DNA of 64,000 nt from QPIN01 sp965224575 (GTDB lineage Bacteria > Pseudomonadota > Gammaproteobacteria > Methylococcales > Methylomonadaceae). This document shows, one piece after another, positions 35,223 to 45,251 of this stretch. Below the pieces are notes generated by a model. It had not been told where the DNA came from, made no database searches, and saw only the letters and a list, made by a program, of their open reading frames with translations. A program made the translations under genes and the position numbers. The first letter of the stretch is position 1, and each line of letters opens with the position of its first letter. The stretch is from contig CBDCZQ010000006.1 in the NCBI GenBank assembly GCA_965224575.1, forward strand, positions 1,736,001 through 1,800,000, read 5' to 3'.

Positions 35223-35966
35223 ATGAAATTAATTAATAAAACTGTGGTTTTAACTGGTGCTGGCTCTGGGCTTGGTAGAGAGCTTGCTAAAGGTTTTATC
35301 AAACAGGGAGCCATTGTTATAGGCTTTGGTCGACGAGAAAAACAATTAAAAGAAACAGCACTGCAGATAGATAATAATAATTTTCATTGGAAAACAGTTG
35401 ATGTATCGCAATCTGTTGAAGTTGCTAATACGATACAATCAATCCAGAAGGAGTTTGGAAAAATTGATGTTCTTATTAATAATGCTGCTGTTTATCCGAA
35501 AATAAGTTTTTTAGATCAATCCCCTGAAGAGTGGATGAAAACAATTGAGATTAATGTAGGTGGAGTAGCAAATTGCTGTCATGCGGTACTTCCCTTTATG
35601 ATAAAGCAAGAACATGGCCGTATAATAAATGTAGGTAGTTTTGCTGATAAGGCACCTATACCCCAAAGTTCTGCATATTCAGCGTCAAAAGGAGCTGTGC
35701 GTGCATTAACAAAAGCAGTTGCGGCTGATCTTGGTGATGTATTTCCAGATATTATTTTAGTTGAATGGATACCAGGTCATTTAAATACTCAGATGAGTGA
35801 TTTTACAGGTATTGACCCAAAGACATGTGTTGATTGGGCTGTTGATCTAATTAATCTTCCTGAAAATGATTCTTCATCTCGAGTTTTTATCGGAAATGAT
35901 GAGTTTTTTCCAGCTAAGGGAATGAAAGAAAAATTAAAAGATAAGTTTTTATCTTTTCGAAAATAA
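35223..35966 (+). CDS. Short-chain dehydrogenase/reductase
   Basis: 247-residue classical SDR with the cofactor motif TGAGSGLG (residues 11-18), the NNAA motif in VLINNAAVYPK, and the active-site pair Tyr152 and Lys156 (YSASK). The substrate cannot be told. It ends only six bases from a GMC oxidoreductase on the opposite strand. It is the first gene after the housekeeping block and may belong functionally with the polysaccharide genes, for instance in modifying a sugar or a lipid. Confidence 0.9.
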   Translation: MKLINKTVVLTGAGSGLGRELAKGFIKQGAIVIGFGRREKQLKETALQIDNNNFHWKTVDVSQSVEVANTIQSIQKEFGKIDVLINNAAVYPKISFLDQSPEEWMKTIEINVGGVANCCHAVLPFMIKQEHGRIINVGSFADKAPIPQSSAYSASKGAVRALTKAVAADLGDVFPDIILVEWIPGHLNTQMSDFTGIDPKTCVDWAVDLINLPENDSSSRVFIGNDEFFPAKGMKEKLKDKFLSFRK

Positions 35967-35972
35967 AACTCT

Positions 35973-37541
35973 TCACTCATTGTTTTTTAAGTCGGCACTT
36001 ATTGCATTAGCTACACGTAGAGCGTTTGCTGCTATGGTCAAGCTAGGATTGGCACCTCCACTTGTTGGCATAACCGAAGCATCAACGAGATAAAGATTAT
36101 CAACATCATAAGCTTTGCAGTTTTTATCAACAACACTGGTTTTTGGATTGTCTCCCATTCTACAAGTTCCGCAAGGGTGCCCATAATTTAAACTAACATC
36201 TTCGCTCATCACGAAAGATAAATGAGGAGATAGTTTTAATTTTAATAAATTTCGAAAGCTCTTAATTCTTTTATGTAACTCTTTATGTACGGTGTATTCA
36301 AAACGCATACCACTAGGTTCTTTTGCATCAGCAATAATTCTATTTTCAGAATAAGGATGATCTTCCATTATTGTTGCAAAAATAGAAGCATGTCCTAGAA
36401 AAAATGCAGTCAAATAAGCAGGAATCCGCAATAAAGGTCTAATAGGTTTTAACCAGCTCCAGCGACTACGGTCAAATTTCATTTTTAAAGCGTATACTAC
36501 ATTGCCATATTCAAACGTCAGCCCTGTTGATTGAAACGAACCTAAGCTTTCGTTGTTATGAAAATAGAAGTCTCTTAATGAGATAGTTTTAGCTGGTCCT
36601 TGTCGAGAAAATTTACCTTTTGGCCAAACAGCTACAAAGTCAGAAATATGGAACATTAAATTTCGACCAACCATATCCGATTTATTAGCGAGACCATTTG
36701 GCCAAAATTCATTTTTTGAATTTTGTAATAATACAGGCGAAAAATAAGCACCGGCTGCTACAACAAAAATACGTGCTCTGATCTTGATTTCTTTTCCGTC
36801 CTTATTACAAATTACTTCTTTTACAGCAGTTTTATCTGCATTAAGGATTTTGACTTCACATTGATCAAGTATTCGAAGGTTTCCAGTTTGTATGGCCGGT
36901 TCAAGACAAATGGTTTTTGCATCACTTTTACATTTTTGATTACAAATATAACCGAGGCATTCTTCACAATTATCTTTATAGTCAATACCAACATGTAAGC
37001 GGTATGGATTTAAACCATTTTTTTTAAACGAAGAGAAAAAATGGTTATCACATTCACTCATTGCAATAGGAGGCAATAATTGTGGGTCAGTATCTGTACT
37101 CAATGGATCTTGAGTCCCTCTGACTTTAAATAATTTTTCAGCTTCTTGATAATAAGGAGCGACTGTTTGATAAGAAAAAGGCCAGCTGTTGGAACTATCA
37201 AAATCACTAGGTTCAAGTCTTTCTAATGCTGCTGCATAGAGTAGTGTAGAGCCACCTGCGCCACATCCAATAGAACTAAAAAAGTGGGATCTACGACCTT
37301 TATTATCTTGTGTTATTTTAGTGGGCCAGGCACCATGATCAAGTCTATCTTGAGGTGCTTCATCATTTAAATGTTCTTGATGATTCTCCTTTGAGAAAGT
37401 TGCTTTTCCCTTTTCAATAACAACGACACTAAAACCTTTATTAGCTAACGCATAGCCGGCAGTTGACCCACCCATGCCAGAACCAATAATGACTACATCC
37501 CATGTTTCGTCAGTAAAGTCTTTTAATGAAGGTTGATTCAT
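35973..37541 (-). CDS. GMC-family FAD oxidoreductase
   Basis: 522-residue FAD-dependent oxidoreductase of the glucose-methanol-choline family. The N-terminal dinucleotide-binding motif is VVIIGSGMGGSTAG (about 17-30). The C-terminal GMC signature is HPCGTCRMGDNPKTSVVDKN, then VDASVMPTSGGANPSLTIAANA. A cysteine-rich insertion near residues 190-215 (CEECLGYICNQKC) is notable, because such CxxC motifs could bind a metal or an iron-sulfur cluster. The substrate is unknown; GMC enzymes in sugar loci often oxidise alcohol groups. Confidence 0.9.
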   Translation of the reverse strand: MNQPSLKDFTDETWDVVIIGSGMGGSTAGYALANKGFSVVVIEKGKATFSKENHQEHLNDEAPQDRLDHGAWPTKITQDNKGRRSHFFSSIGCGAGGSTLLYAAALERLEPSDFDSSNSWPFSYQTVAPYYQEAEKLFKVRGTQDPLSTDTDPQLLPPIAMSECDNHFFSSFKKNGLNPYRLHVGIDYKDNCEECLGYICNQKCKSDAKTICLEPAIQTGNLRILDQCEVKILNADKTAVKEVICNKDGKEIKIRARIFVVAAGAYFSPVLLQNSKNEFWPNGLANKSDMVGRNLMFHISDFVAVWPKGKFSRQGPAKTISLRDFYFHNNESLGSFQSTGLTFEYGNVVYALKMKFDRSRWSWLKPIRPLLRIPAYLTAFFLGHASIFATIMEDHPYSENRIIADAKEPSGMRFEYTVHKELHKRIKSFRNLLKLKLSPHLSFVMSEDVSLNYGHPCGTCRMGDNPKTSVVDKNCKAYDVDNLYLVDASVMPTSGGANPSLTIAANALRVANAISADLKNNE

Positions 37542-37619
37542 AATTTGTTTTTAAATTTTCTGGAGTTGAATGGTGGGTATAAGTTCTATAAATGATAAAA
37601 CAATATTTTTGTTTTTATT

Positions 37620-38648
37620 TTACCATTTGTTATTTAAATATTTTCTTATAGGGTTTTCTATAAAATAGAATGAAATTATGCCTACGGTTACACCAAGGAA
37701 AAGCATGGCAATACCTGAGTAAGGAAAAATTTCTCCAAACCTTATGCCATAATAATAAAAAGGTTGTTGCCATAAGTAAATCGAGTATGAGCATATACCA
37801 AATAGCTGAATTATTTTATTGGATAGAGCAATCTTAAAAAACTCAGGTATACGATCTAAGTGGTTGACAGTAAAAGCTAATAAAAATGGTGAAAACATCC
37901 AATAAGAAAACCAAGGGACAAATTTTGTATAGCATAATACGCTTAAAAAGAAAGTAATAATTGGAAGCCAGGAAAAAACAAAGCGTTCAAAATTTTGTTT
38001 AATTAAAGAATATCCTGCAGATAAAAATAAATGACTTGCTATTATTTCGGTATGTAAAAGATAGTCAGTAGGAGCAAAATCTGGGTATATAATATAGGCA
38101 GACCGTATAAGCATGACTCCTACACCTAAGCCTATCAATGGTATAAACTCCTTTCCTTTAAAAACACTAAAAAGAGTTATTATGCTCAATATAATATAAC
38201 AATGTTCTTCAACATTGAGTGACCATAAATTACCAATAGGAATTCCAGAAAATCCTGCTGCTGGTTCAGATGGAAAGTAAGTTCTTAAAAAAAATAAAGA
38301 ATAAAAGTAGTTTTCGTGTTCTGAAGATAGTTCTAATAAATAACTTGCTGTACAAAGTGTCGTCAGGTAGATAAAAAAAACAGGAAAAACACGGCTAAGT
38401 CTTCGTTTATAAAATATCGGTAGAGGAACTCTTTTGACAAAAAGAATTTTACTCATTAATAAGCCAGATAAAACAAAAAAAATATCGACTCCTAGCCTAC
38501 CTAGATAAATTCCAGGAATTGTTAAAAAATGCTCTATTAAAACAACAAGAATTGCTAACCCTCTCCAGCCATCAAGGTATCCAATTCTGTTTAGCTCTGT
38601 TTTGCCATGAGAAGATGAAATTTTTGTTAGTTTTTTTAGTGATAACAT
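37620..38648 (-). CDS. Membrane acyltransferase, OafA family (acyltransferase 3)
   Basis: 342-residue polytopic inner-membrane protein with about ten hydrophobic segments. The family signature is near the N-terminus: LDGWRGLAILVVLIEHFLTI with the conserved His, then LGVDIFFVLSGLLMSKIL, and the KRRLSRVFPVFF loop. Acyltransferase-3 proteins transfer acetyl or other acyl groups to extracytoplasmic sugars, so this gene probably decorates the polysaccharide made by the locus. There is no C-terminal SGNH domain. It is one of a run of minus-strand genes. Confidence 0.92.
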   Translation of the reverse strand: MLSLKKLTKISSSHGKTELNRIGYLDGWRGLAILVVLIEHFLTIPGIYLGRLGVDIFFVLSGLLMSKILFVKRVPLPIFYKRRLSRVFPVFFIYLTTLCTASYLLELSSEHENYFYSLFFLRTYFPSEPAAGFSGIPIGNLWSLNVEEHCYIILSIITLFSVFKGKEFIPLIGLGVGVMLIRSAYIIYPDFAPTDYLLHTEIIASHLFLSAGYSLIKQNFERFVFSWLPIITFFLSVLCYTKFVPWFSYWMFSPFLLAFTVNHLDRIPEFFKIALSNKIIQLFGICSYSIYLWQQPFYYYGIRFGEIFPYSGIAMLFLGVTVGIISFYFIENPIRKYLNNKW

Positions 38649-38763
38649 TAAATCAGCTCCGTGCGTATTTTAGGAAATAACTTGTAGAGGCGGAGTATTA
38701 ACAACTGAGAAATAGTAGTTTAAATCAATTTCCAATTTTTAATACATGTTAGATAGTGATGAC

Positions 38764-40188
38764 TTATATTAAGCTAGTAATATAATTGTAATTTGATATA
38801 AAAAATTCATATATTTTATTCCAGTTTAATACTTTATTAAACCCTTTAAAATAAAGTATGTTTAAGAGGTAAAAAATCCCATAAGCAAGTATAAAAATTA
38901 AATATAATCTAAGTTCGTCAAATATTTTAAGAATCTTAAATTTGTACATATTATAAAAATAGACGGGAAATTCAGTCATAGGCATAATAGCTATTGTCCA
39001 TATAGCTGCTTTTAAGCCATATAAACTATAAGCCAAAGGTATAAATATAAATGTCGATATGGTTCTTATTAAAGATAATAGTGCATGTATTTTAGTATTG
39101 CCTAGCGCCATAAAGCATTGCAATGCCATAGCATAGCCAGTAAATAATAGGGATACGGAAAGAATTTCAATTATCCATCCGGCGTCAATATATCTATCAT
39201 CATATAATAACTCAATAATATTGTGTCCATTGATGCATAGTAAGGCTGCAACAATAGCAACTAAAAAATCCACCCTATTTCGAAGTTTATAATAAACGGT
39301 ACTAATATTTTTTGGATTATTTCGAACTGTTTCACTTATTGCAGGATAAAACACGGATGCCATCAGTCTATGTAATAATTCTTTTAGTGCATTTGCTAGA
39401 AAATAGGCAACTACATAAATACCAAGTTTCTCAGGGGTAATTAAGGCACCTAAAATAATCCTGTCTCCCTGGTTAACAAAAAATCCTAAGGTTGATCCTA
39501 TAATGATCCATTTTCCAAAATTAAAAAAATCTTTTGCTATTTTGCTATCCCAGTAAAATTTACATTTTGGGCCAAATAATGAGCTATGTGAAAGCATTGT
39601 AAGAATAGTGGATGAGACAAGCCCGCCCAAAACAAGAGCCCAGATATTCCGATAATACCAAGCAAGAAATACCATGGCACATATACCAATAATTTGTGAG
39701 AAAACTTGAAGGCCTATTAGTGGCTTTAATTTTAAGTTTCTACTTAAGCTAACCAAATGAATGGATTTGAAACCATTAATAATGGGTACTAATGCACTTA
39801 ACAAAAGAATGCTTGGTAGTCTCGAATCTGCATAGGCTGATCCAGCAGTTAAAAAACCTATTTCTTGTGAATAATAAAGGCCGCCACTAACAAATAAAAT
39901 GATTAGACCAATAAAAAGTCCTTGCAGAATTTGTAGTGTCCATGCCATATTCAGAAATGATAAGTCCTCTCCATGTTTGCTTTGAATGATTTTTTGAGTT
40001 ATCCCTACGTCAGATAGCTGAGTGAGTCCAATGATGATAACGGTAGTAACTGCCATCACCCCAAACATTTCAGGAACTAAAAGCCGAGTTAGAAAAAGAT
40101 TGCTTATTAATCGTAAAGATTGTTGTATCAATTGACCAGAAACTGACCAAAATGTAGCGCTAACAACTCTTTTTTTAAATCCAGTCAT
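38764..40188 (-). CDS. Wzx-type polysaccharide flippase
   Basis: 474-residue membrane protein with about 12-14 hydrophobic segments, of the polysaccharide-specific transport family. The N-terminus (FWSVSGQLIQQSLRLISNLF, then LLVPEMFGVMAVTTV) is typical of oligosaccharide flippases. It should flip the lipid-linked repeat unit across the inner membrane. Only nine bases separate it from the upstream ligase/polymerase-like gene, consistent with a Wzx/Wzy pair. The gene is unusually A+T-rich, as is common for this family. Confidence 0.9.
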   Translation of the reverse strand: MTGFKKRVVSATFWSVSGQLIQQSLRLISNLFLTRLLVPEMFGVMAVTTVIIIGLTQLSDVGITQKIIQSKHGEDLSFLNMAWTLQILQGLFIGLIILFVSGGLYYSQEIGFLTAGSAYADSRLPSILLLSALVPIINGFKSIHLVSLSRNLKLKPLIGLQVFSQIIGICAMVFLAWYYRNIWALVLGGLVSSTILTMLSHSSLFGPKCKFYWDSKIAKDFFNFGKWIIIGSTLGFFVNQGDRIILGALITPEKLGIYVVAYFLANALKELLHRLMASVFYPAISETVRNNPKNISTVYYKLRNRVDFLVAIVAALLCINGHNIIELLYDDRYIDAGWIIEILSVSLLFTGYAMALQCFMALGNTKIHALLSLIRTISTFIFIPLAYSLYGLKAAIWTIAIMPMTEFPVYFYNMYKFKILKIFDELRLYLIFILAYGIFYLLNILYFKGFNKVLNWNKIYEFFISNYNYITSLI

Positions 40189-40197
40189 TTTTAATGT

Positions 40198-41724
40198 TTA
40201 GTACTCTAAGTTAATAGTCTTTTTAGGAATGTTTCTTTTTAAGACGATTGAATAAGATGTTATTAATCCAATTAATAACCAGGTAAAGTTAAAAATATTA
40301 CCAATTGATGAAACAGTACCCACTACAAATAAATGAGCAATAACCATAGCAATGAGTGATCTTCCTATGACTATATACTGATACTCAAAAGTATACTTTT
40401 TTAGCAAACGATAAACTTTAATTAGAGGTAATAGTAACAATGAGAGGTACAGTACTAAGCCTGCGATTCCATCAGACAATAAAATTGCTATATAGGTATT
40501 TACTATATCTATGATTCCTTCACCTTGAATCATTTCTCTCATTTCAGATGTTGCTAAATATTCTCTATCACTTAATCCAAATAATGGGTTTCGTTGAATT
40601 ACAATTAGGCTATTCTCTATTAACTTAGTGCGATAGGTATCTACTCCAGCGACCCCTATAAAGGGTAATAATGCGATGATTCTATTTAGTTGTCCGCTTA
40701 TAAAAAGTACTATAGTCATTACAATAGAAATAACAAAAAGGTTTTTGTAGGCTTTAAAAATGCTTTTGTTTAATATTGTAATGGTTACTAAATGAAATAT
40801 TAGGGCGCCTAGCCATGGTCCTCTAGAACTGGTTGTATATATACCTGCAAGAATTAAAAGTAATGAAGCAGAATGAATTTTTTTATAATTTAGTTGATAA
40901 GTAGTGTTAATAACACTCCATGCACATAATACATAGATAAGTATATAACCACATGTAATCGGATTATTGAAAACTCCCCTTGCTCGAACATGTCCTGCAC
41001 GAGAAAAATATGTATTCCCATGTTTCTCAACAGCTAATAGATCATACAGATCAGTGTATAGAAGCCAATGTTTAATGAACTCAAAAACATTCACCATTGA
41101 AATTATCATCCCTGCAACTAAAATAGCAGAAAATACTCTTCTATAATCAGTGTGAGTTTTTAATCCCCTGGTTAAAGTATAGTAGGGTAAAATGACAATT
41201 AATAATAAATTTATAGATTCTTTTAGTACTAGGGTTACAGATCCAAATTCACGGTAAGAATGTGCGGCAAAGTAAAGAAAAAACAAAATCATTATTTTGT
41301 CTGTTAAAAGCGAAGGGAATAATGACCTAGTACGATCTTCTTTAATAAATCTCAGACAGGGGTAAAGAAGAAATAGTGATAAGATACTTGCATAGCTTAC
41401 ATTTAATAAGGATTCAATGCCTCCAAAGCCTATGATACTGGTCTCTGCTCTAGGAGCAATTAAAATGAGAAAAAAATACCAAGCAATACGGATGGAGACT
41501 TGTTTAGATATACTTTTGCAGACAATGGCAACGATAATAAAAAAAAACCAGACATTTTGACTTAAAAAAAGAGCCGAGGTAATAATTCCCCAGATTATGA
41601 ATAGCTTATCAATTGGAAGTGAATTACTAGCATTATTAACCTTATTATAAAACTTTTTGATAATATAAAATGCTATGGATCCTAAAAATAGTAATACAAT
41701 ATATGCTTTTATATGTTGAGGCAT
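40198..41724 (-). CDS. O-antigen polymerase/ligase-like membrane protein (Wzy/WaaL superfamily)
   Basis: 508-residue protein with at least ten membrane segments and the Wzy_C-type signature TTSSRGPWLGALIF, followed by a large periplasmic loop. The superfamily includes O-antigen ligases (WaaL) and polymerases (Wzy), which cannot be separated by sequence inspection; next to a Wzx flippase a polymerase role is likely. It is preceded by a 706-base region without a gene, so it is the first gene of this minus-strand run. Confidence 0.85.
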   Translation of the reverse strand: MPQHIKAYIVLLFLGSIAFYIIKKFYNKVNNASNSLPIDKLFIIWGIITSALFLSQNVWFFFIIVAIVCKSISKQVSIRIAWYFFLILIAPRAETSIIGFGGIESLLNVSYASILSLFLLYPCLRFIKEDRTRSLFPSLLTDKIMILFFLYFAAHSYREFGSVTLVLKESINLLLIVILPYYTLTRGLKTHTDYRRVFSAILVAGMIISMVNVFEFIKHWLLYTDLYDLLAVEKHGNTYFSRAGHVRARGVFNNPITCGYILIYVLCAWSVINTTYQLNYKKIHSASLLLILAGIYTTSSRGPWLGALIFHLVTITILNKSIFKAYKNLFVISIVMTIVLFISGQLNRIIALLPFIGVAGVDTYRTKLIENSLIVIQRNPLFGLSDREYLATSEMREMIQGEGIIDIVNTYIAILLSDGIAGLVLYLSLLLLPLIKVYRLLKKYTFEYQYIVIGRSLIAMVIAHLFVVGTVSSIGNIFNFTWLLIGLITSYSIVLKRNIPKKTINLEY

Positions 41725-42430
41725 AATAGGTCTTAATAAAAATTATAAGTTTATTTGATTAAAATGCATAATTAAGCTTTTTATTGTTTTTCTTAATAAA
41801 TTTGACTAGCTTTTAACAGTTCATATTTTATACTACGAATACCTTTGGGGCGATTAGTATTAGCTTTTTCTGATTAGAGTGACATTATTTTTGGTCAATC
41901 TTATTGATGTGTATTCATCTTAATTATTTTATCTATAGGGACATTGAGGAGAAATTTAATTCGGTCAGAGTTAAATTTATAGAGAGCAGACTCAAGTTTG
42001 CCTTGATAATACATAAATTCTACTGAAGGTGTTGTAAATTTAACAATTATAAAATGAACACTGGAAGCTAAGTTTGTTCCCTTACATTATATTTCACGAG
42101 GTCACGGATGAGGATTTTTGTCGGTCGGTTTTTGCTGATAGACTGTTTTTCTAAAATGGTTAGATAGCTTGTTATGCACTCATTTCAGCACCTTTTTATT
42201 TTTTATAGTAAAAATTTCTCACTGTTAACTTATTGGTATAGGTATCTTGTGTTTCAATAATTATTATATTTTAGTCTAGTTGTTCTAAGCTTATTTAGGT
42301 TTATATAAAACTTGATTTAGAAGTAGGAAAGAATTTTTTTTTAAGTCAAAAAAATGATCGGCAGTTCATGCTTTGGGTCTATTTTAAAGTTTACAGAACC
42401 TATTCCACAACAAATGTAGAAAACTTGCCG
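41725..42430. other. Gene-free AT-rich region in the polysaccharide locus
   Basis: 706 bases between two minus-strand genes. I see no credible open frame on either strand, no terminal inverted repeat and no RNA gene. The region is very A+T-rich with several T-runs. It presumably holds the promoter for the ligase-like gene and possibly decayed coding sequence; I cannot identify remnants. Confidence 0.5.
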
Positions 42431-43381
42431 TTATACTTCTAGCTCTAAAGTTTGTATGAAAGAGACATTACCTTCACACATTTCCAGATAACGATTTTCA
42501 GGAAATTGTTCTAGATTCATTCCAATTTGACCAAGGGCACATATCAAGTGATAAATTAGTTCTCTTGGTTCAATTTGAATGGTTTTTGCGTATCTAAGAA
42601 ACTCTTCTCTAGCTCTAGAAATTGATATATGTGTTGACATACAATAACGTACTAAGTCAAAAACAGGGGCACCATGGGTTTGAGCGCCTCCCCAGTCGAT
42701 GACACAAAAACCAAAGTTATTGGCGGAAGAGTGGGTGGTTTTTTTTAAAAAAAGAATATTTCCTAGCCAGAAATCAGAGTGTTGTAGAATAGTTATTGGG
42801 GTCCACTTTTTTGTATTGAGATGTTGCAATGCTTTTGTGGCATATGAATGTATATTATCTGAAAGTTGTGGATTAGTAGCGATACATTCAAGGGGTGTTG
42901 ATACAAATTGGTTAACAGATTTCTCATCAATATTCTGATTCATAGAATCTTTTGCTATTCCATTTAACCAAGTAAAAACCTTCGGGTCTAGCCATTTTTT
43001 TTGAAGTTTTCGAATGAGACGAGAATCGCTTATTGGTCGATGTTCAGGCCAAATGGCATAACTTAAGTTCCTGTAGCGACCGTCATTAGCAGGTTCAAGT
43101 ACTACAGATGAAAGTTGGTCAGATAGAAGGTCATGGGCTTTGCGTGAGTTACTGACTGCTCGTTCAATAAAATCAGGGAATGCTTCCCTTGATACCATTA
43201 ATACAGCGTCATTTTCTGGTTTGTCACCAGGCAAATAATACTTGTATGGACTATCTAAGGTCTCATTTTTAAAACTTGGATCACCAATCGGCTTTAATTT
43301 TTGAACATTGTATTTTTTATTGGTCAAATTATTTACGTGGCCAACTAAGTCGAGAATGTATTCTTTATTTTGTAATTGCAT
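42431..43381 (-). CDS. Aminoglycoside-phosphotransferase-like kinase
   Basis: 316-residue protein with the APH/choline-kinase-like fold. The catalytic loop HxDxxxxN is His201, Asp203 and Asn208 (QHSDFWLGNILF), and the metal-binding aspartate is Asp229 (VIDWGGAQ). The ATP-binding N-terminal lobe is hard to recognise. In polysaccharide loci such proteins phosphorylate small molecules or sugars; resistance to antibiotics is not implied. It lies 27 bases downstream of the methyltransferase gene on the same strand, suggesting a two-gene operon. Confidence 0.8.
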   Translation of the reverse strand: MQLQNKEYILDLVGHVNNLTNKKYNVQKLKPIGDPSFKNETLDSPYKYYLPGDKPENDAVLMVSREAFPDFIERAVSNSRKAHDLLSDQLSSVVLEPANDGRYRNLSYAIWPEHRPISDSRLIRKLQKKWLDPKVFTWLNGIAKDSMNQNIDEKSVNQFVSTPLECIATNPQLSDNIHSYATKALQHLNTKKWTPITILQHSDFWLGNILFLKKTTHSSANNFGFCVIDWGGAQTHGAPVFDLVRYCMSTHISISRAREEFLRYAKTIQIEPRELIYHLICALGQIGMNLEQFPENRYLEMCEGNVSFIQTLELEV

Positions 43382-43408
43382 AAGTGTCCACCAGAGAAAT
43401 GTTAACGA

Positions 43409-44449
43409 CTATTTTTCAGCAATAAAGACTAATGATGGTGCAACCCACTTTATTGCCTTGCTAGGAATATATTTGAGTAAAATTCTGACTAAACGGCTGA
43501 AAGATAATAAGGATTCATCTGCTCTTAATTTAGAAAGGTCTTCATCTGAAAAAGTAGAATAAACACGAGGGTATCTCGCATCAGGAAGGACTAGTAAAGG
43601 CTTGATAGCTTTAAACCCAACTGTTTTGAATATCCCTTGGAGTGCTCCAAATGAATGAAGGTATCCAAGAATCTCAGATGATGGATAACGTTTTGATAAA
43701 ATTTTTATTAACCAGCGGGGTAGTGCGTTACCAAATCTAAATTCTACATGTTCATCCACTCCACCTTTTAGTAGGCGGAGATTAAAACGGTTTTTTGTAG
43801 AAAGGAAAAAAACACCGCCTGGTTTTAGTACGCGTCTACACTCAGAGATGAGTAATTCATGAGCATCACAGGGGGGCAAACTTGATCGTCCTGCTGACCA
43901 CTCTAAGACATAATTCATAATGACAATATCAAAAACTTCGTCTTTGTAGGGTAACTGACTATTTTCTCCGCCAATACTTACATTTACGTTTGATAATCCT
44001 TCTTGATCGCAACATATTTTATTAAATAAGGCTTGCTCGGGGATTATTTCTAGTGCTTCAACGTGCTTAGTTTTTGCGCCGATTAATTTGGTATGTTGTC
44101 CAATGCTTGCACCAATCTCAAGAACCTGAGAATTTTTATTCAGAGGTAGAAGATCTAGATAAGCAGCCCTGGATGAGTCTGTTACATAATGGGCATCTTT
44201 CATAGTCTCAATTGCCCTTTTATATCCATCTGCACGAGCTATTTTAATAAGGTCTGTTATATGGGATGCATCTGGTGATTCCCAAGACTTCGACGATAAA
44301 AAATTTGAAACATCATTTTTTACTGGATAGGAATTTATTCCATTTTCAGAGCACAATGTTCCATCTGCTTCAACCTTAAGGCCACTCTTTGTTATAGGGC
44401 AAGCAATAATAGCTAGACTTTCTGGCTTAATAAGCGGTTTTTTCGACAT
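43409..44449 (-). CDS. SAM-dependent methyltransferase with an N-terminal Trm112-like domain
   Basis: 346-residue protein. Residues about 10-55 resemble the Trm112p/zinc-ribbon-like module that often precedes bacterial methyltransferases (LAIIACPITKSGLKVE, INSYPVKNDVSNFL), with only some of the cysteines kept. The class I methyltransferase core follows, with the SAM loop VLEIGASIGQHTKLIGA (about 109-125) and IVMNYVLEWSAGRSS, ECRRVLKPGGVFFLSTKNR. It probably methylates a sugar or a small molecule of the polysaccharide pathway. It is the first gene of a probable pair with the kinase-like gene. Confidence 0.87.
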   Translation of the reverse strand: MSKKPLIKPESLAIIACPITKSGLKVEADGTLCSENGINSYPVKNDVSNFLSSKSWESPDASHITDLIKIARADGYKRAIETMKDAHYVTDSSRAAYLDLLPLNKNSQVLEIGASIGQHTKLIGAKTKHVEALEIIPEQALFNKICCDQEGLSNVNVSIGGENSQLPYKDEVFDIVIMNYVLEWSAGRSSLPPCDAHELLISECRRVLKPGGVFFLSTKNRFNLRLLKGGVDEHVEFRFGNALPRWLIKILSKRYPSSEILGYLHSFGALQGIFKTVGFKAIKPLLVLPDARYPRVYSTFSDEDLSKLRADESLLSFSRLVRILLKYIPSKAIKWVAPSLVFIAEK

Positions 44450-45251
44450 TTAATCTTACTTTACTAATGAATTATCAAATGAGTTTTAGGATCAAACTCT
44501 ATACATTTATGAGCTAATTATTAAATTAAGCTAAACTTCAAAAGGGTTGTTTCTTAATCTAAATACCTTTTGCAAAGTTTTAGCTATAGGGTATTAAGTA
44601 GTGTCGTAACCTATATTAAATATTCTTTTTGATTTGAATCGTTTTGAAGTGATTGCTAATAAGAACATTTCATTTAAAGAAGGAATAATATTGATTTTCG
44701 AGTCGTGAAAATAAAATTTGAGGAATAAGACAGCTACCAATTTTAATACTGTACTATTGTATTGAATTTAAACAGATATGTCTAATACAAACCCAGTTCA
44801 GGATATGATATATGTAGGTTGGGCTGCGGTCTCTTTGGCAACCCAACAAAAGGTATGCTAAAAAAATGTTAGGTTAACGATAGAGCTGTTAGTCTACGCG
44901 CGAGCTGGCGAGCTGCCTCTTAAAGAAATAAGATAAATACTTTAGCTTTACTTCACTTTTAATCGCCCCCTCAAGTTCAATCATTTTCTAAAATAGTATT
45001 CTAATGATAAATAGTTGAATATTTTTAATAGCAACTGTTCATTAATAGAATTAATGAGAACTTTCTAAGTACAGTCTCTACCAATCATTGCTAGTGTTGA
45101 TAATTTTAAAAATTTTCAGAGTATATTTTATGTGTATGTCTAAAAAATCAGATAAGTTTCAAAAGTTTGGGTGAGTTAACAGTTAATCTTGTTTTCTGAA
45201 CTATAATGCTTTTAAGTTAGTCGATAATAATCTTTGTAATGGTGGTAAAGA
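44450..45251. other. Divergent intergenic region with a family D repeat
   Basis: 802 bases between the divergent methyltransferase and beta-helix protein genes. It contains the family D repeat at 44814-44847 and a GGTGG ribosome-binding site just before 45252. The rest is AT-rich with no frame that I trust; it must hold promoters in both directions, which I could not place. Confidence 0.55.
44814..44847. repeat. Family D short inverted repeat, copy 2
   Basis: GTAGGTTGGG and CAACCCAAC flank GCGGTCTCTTTGG. It is nearly identical to 33439-33472, about 11 kb away. The arms are inverted and could form a stem of nine bases or more. Confidence 0.8.

Noticed and set aside
41725..42430. Similarity between this gap and the gap at 48150-48400
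   Set aside because: A few short stretches (such as TTTTCTAAAATGG and GGTGCTAAAATGG) look alike, but the match is too short and AT-rich to claim a shared element.
42431..43381. Antibiotic-resistance aminoglycoside phosphotransferase
   Set aside because: Only the general kinase motifs are shared; context is a polysaccharide locus, so a resistance call is not supported.
42699..43562. Plus-strand open frames opposite the kinase and methyltransferase genes
   Set aside because: Their products have no recognisable motif, and the minus-strand genes carry clear catalytic motifs.
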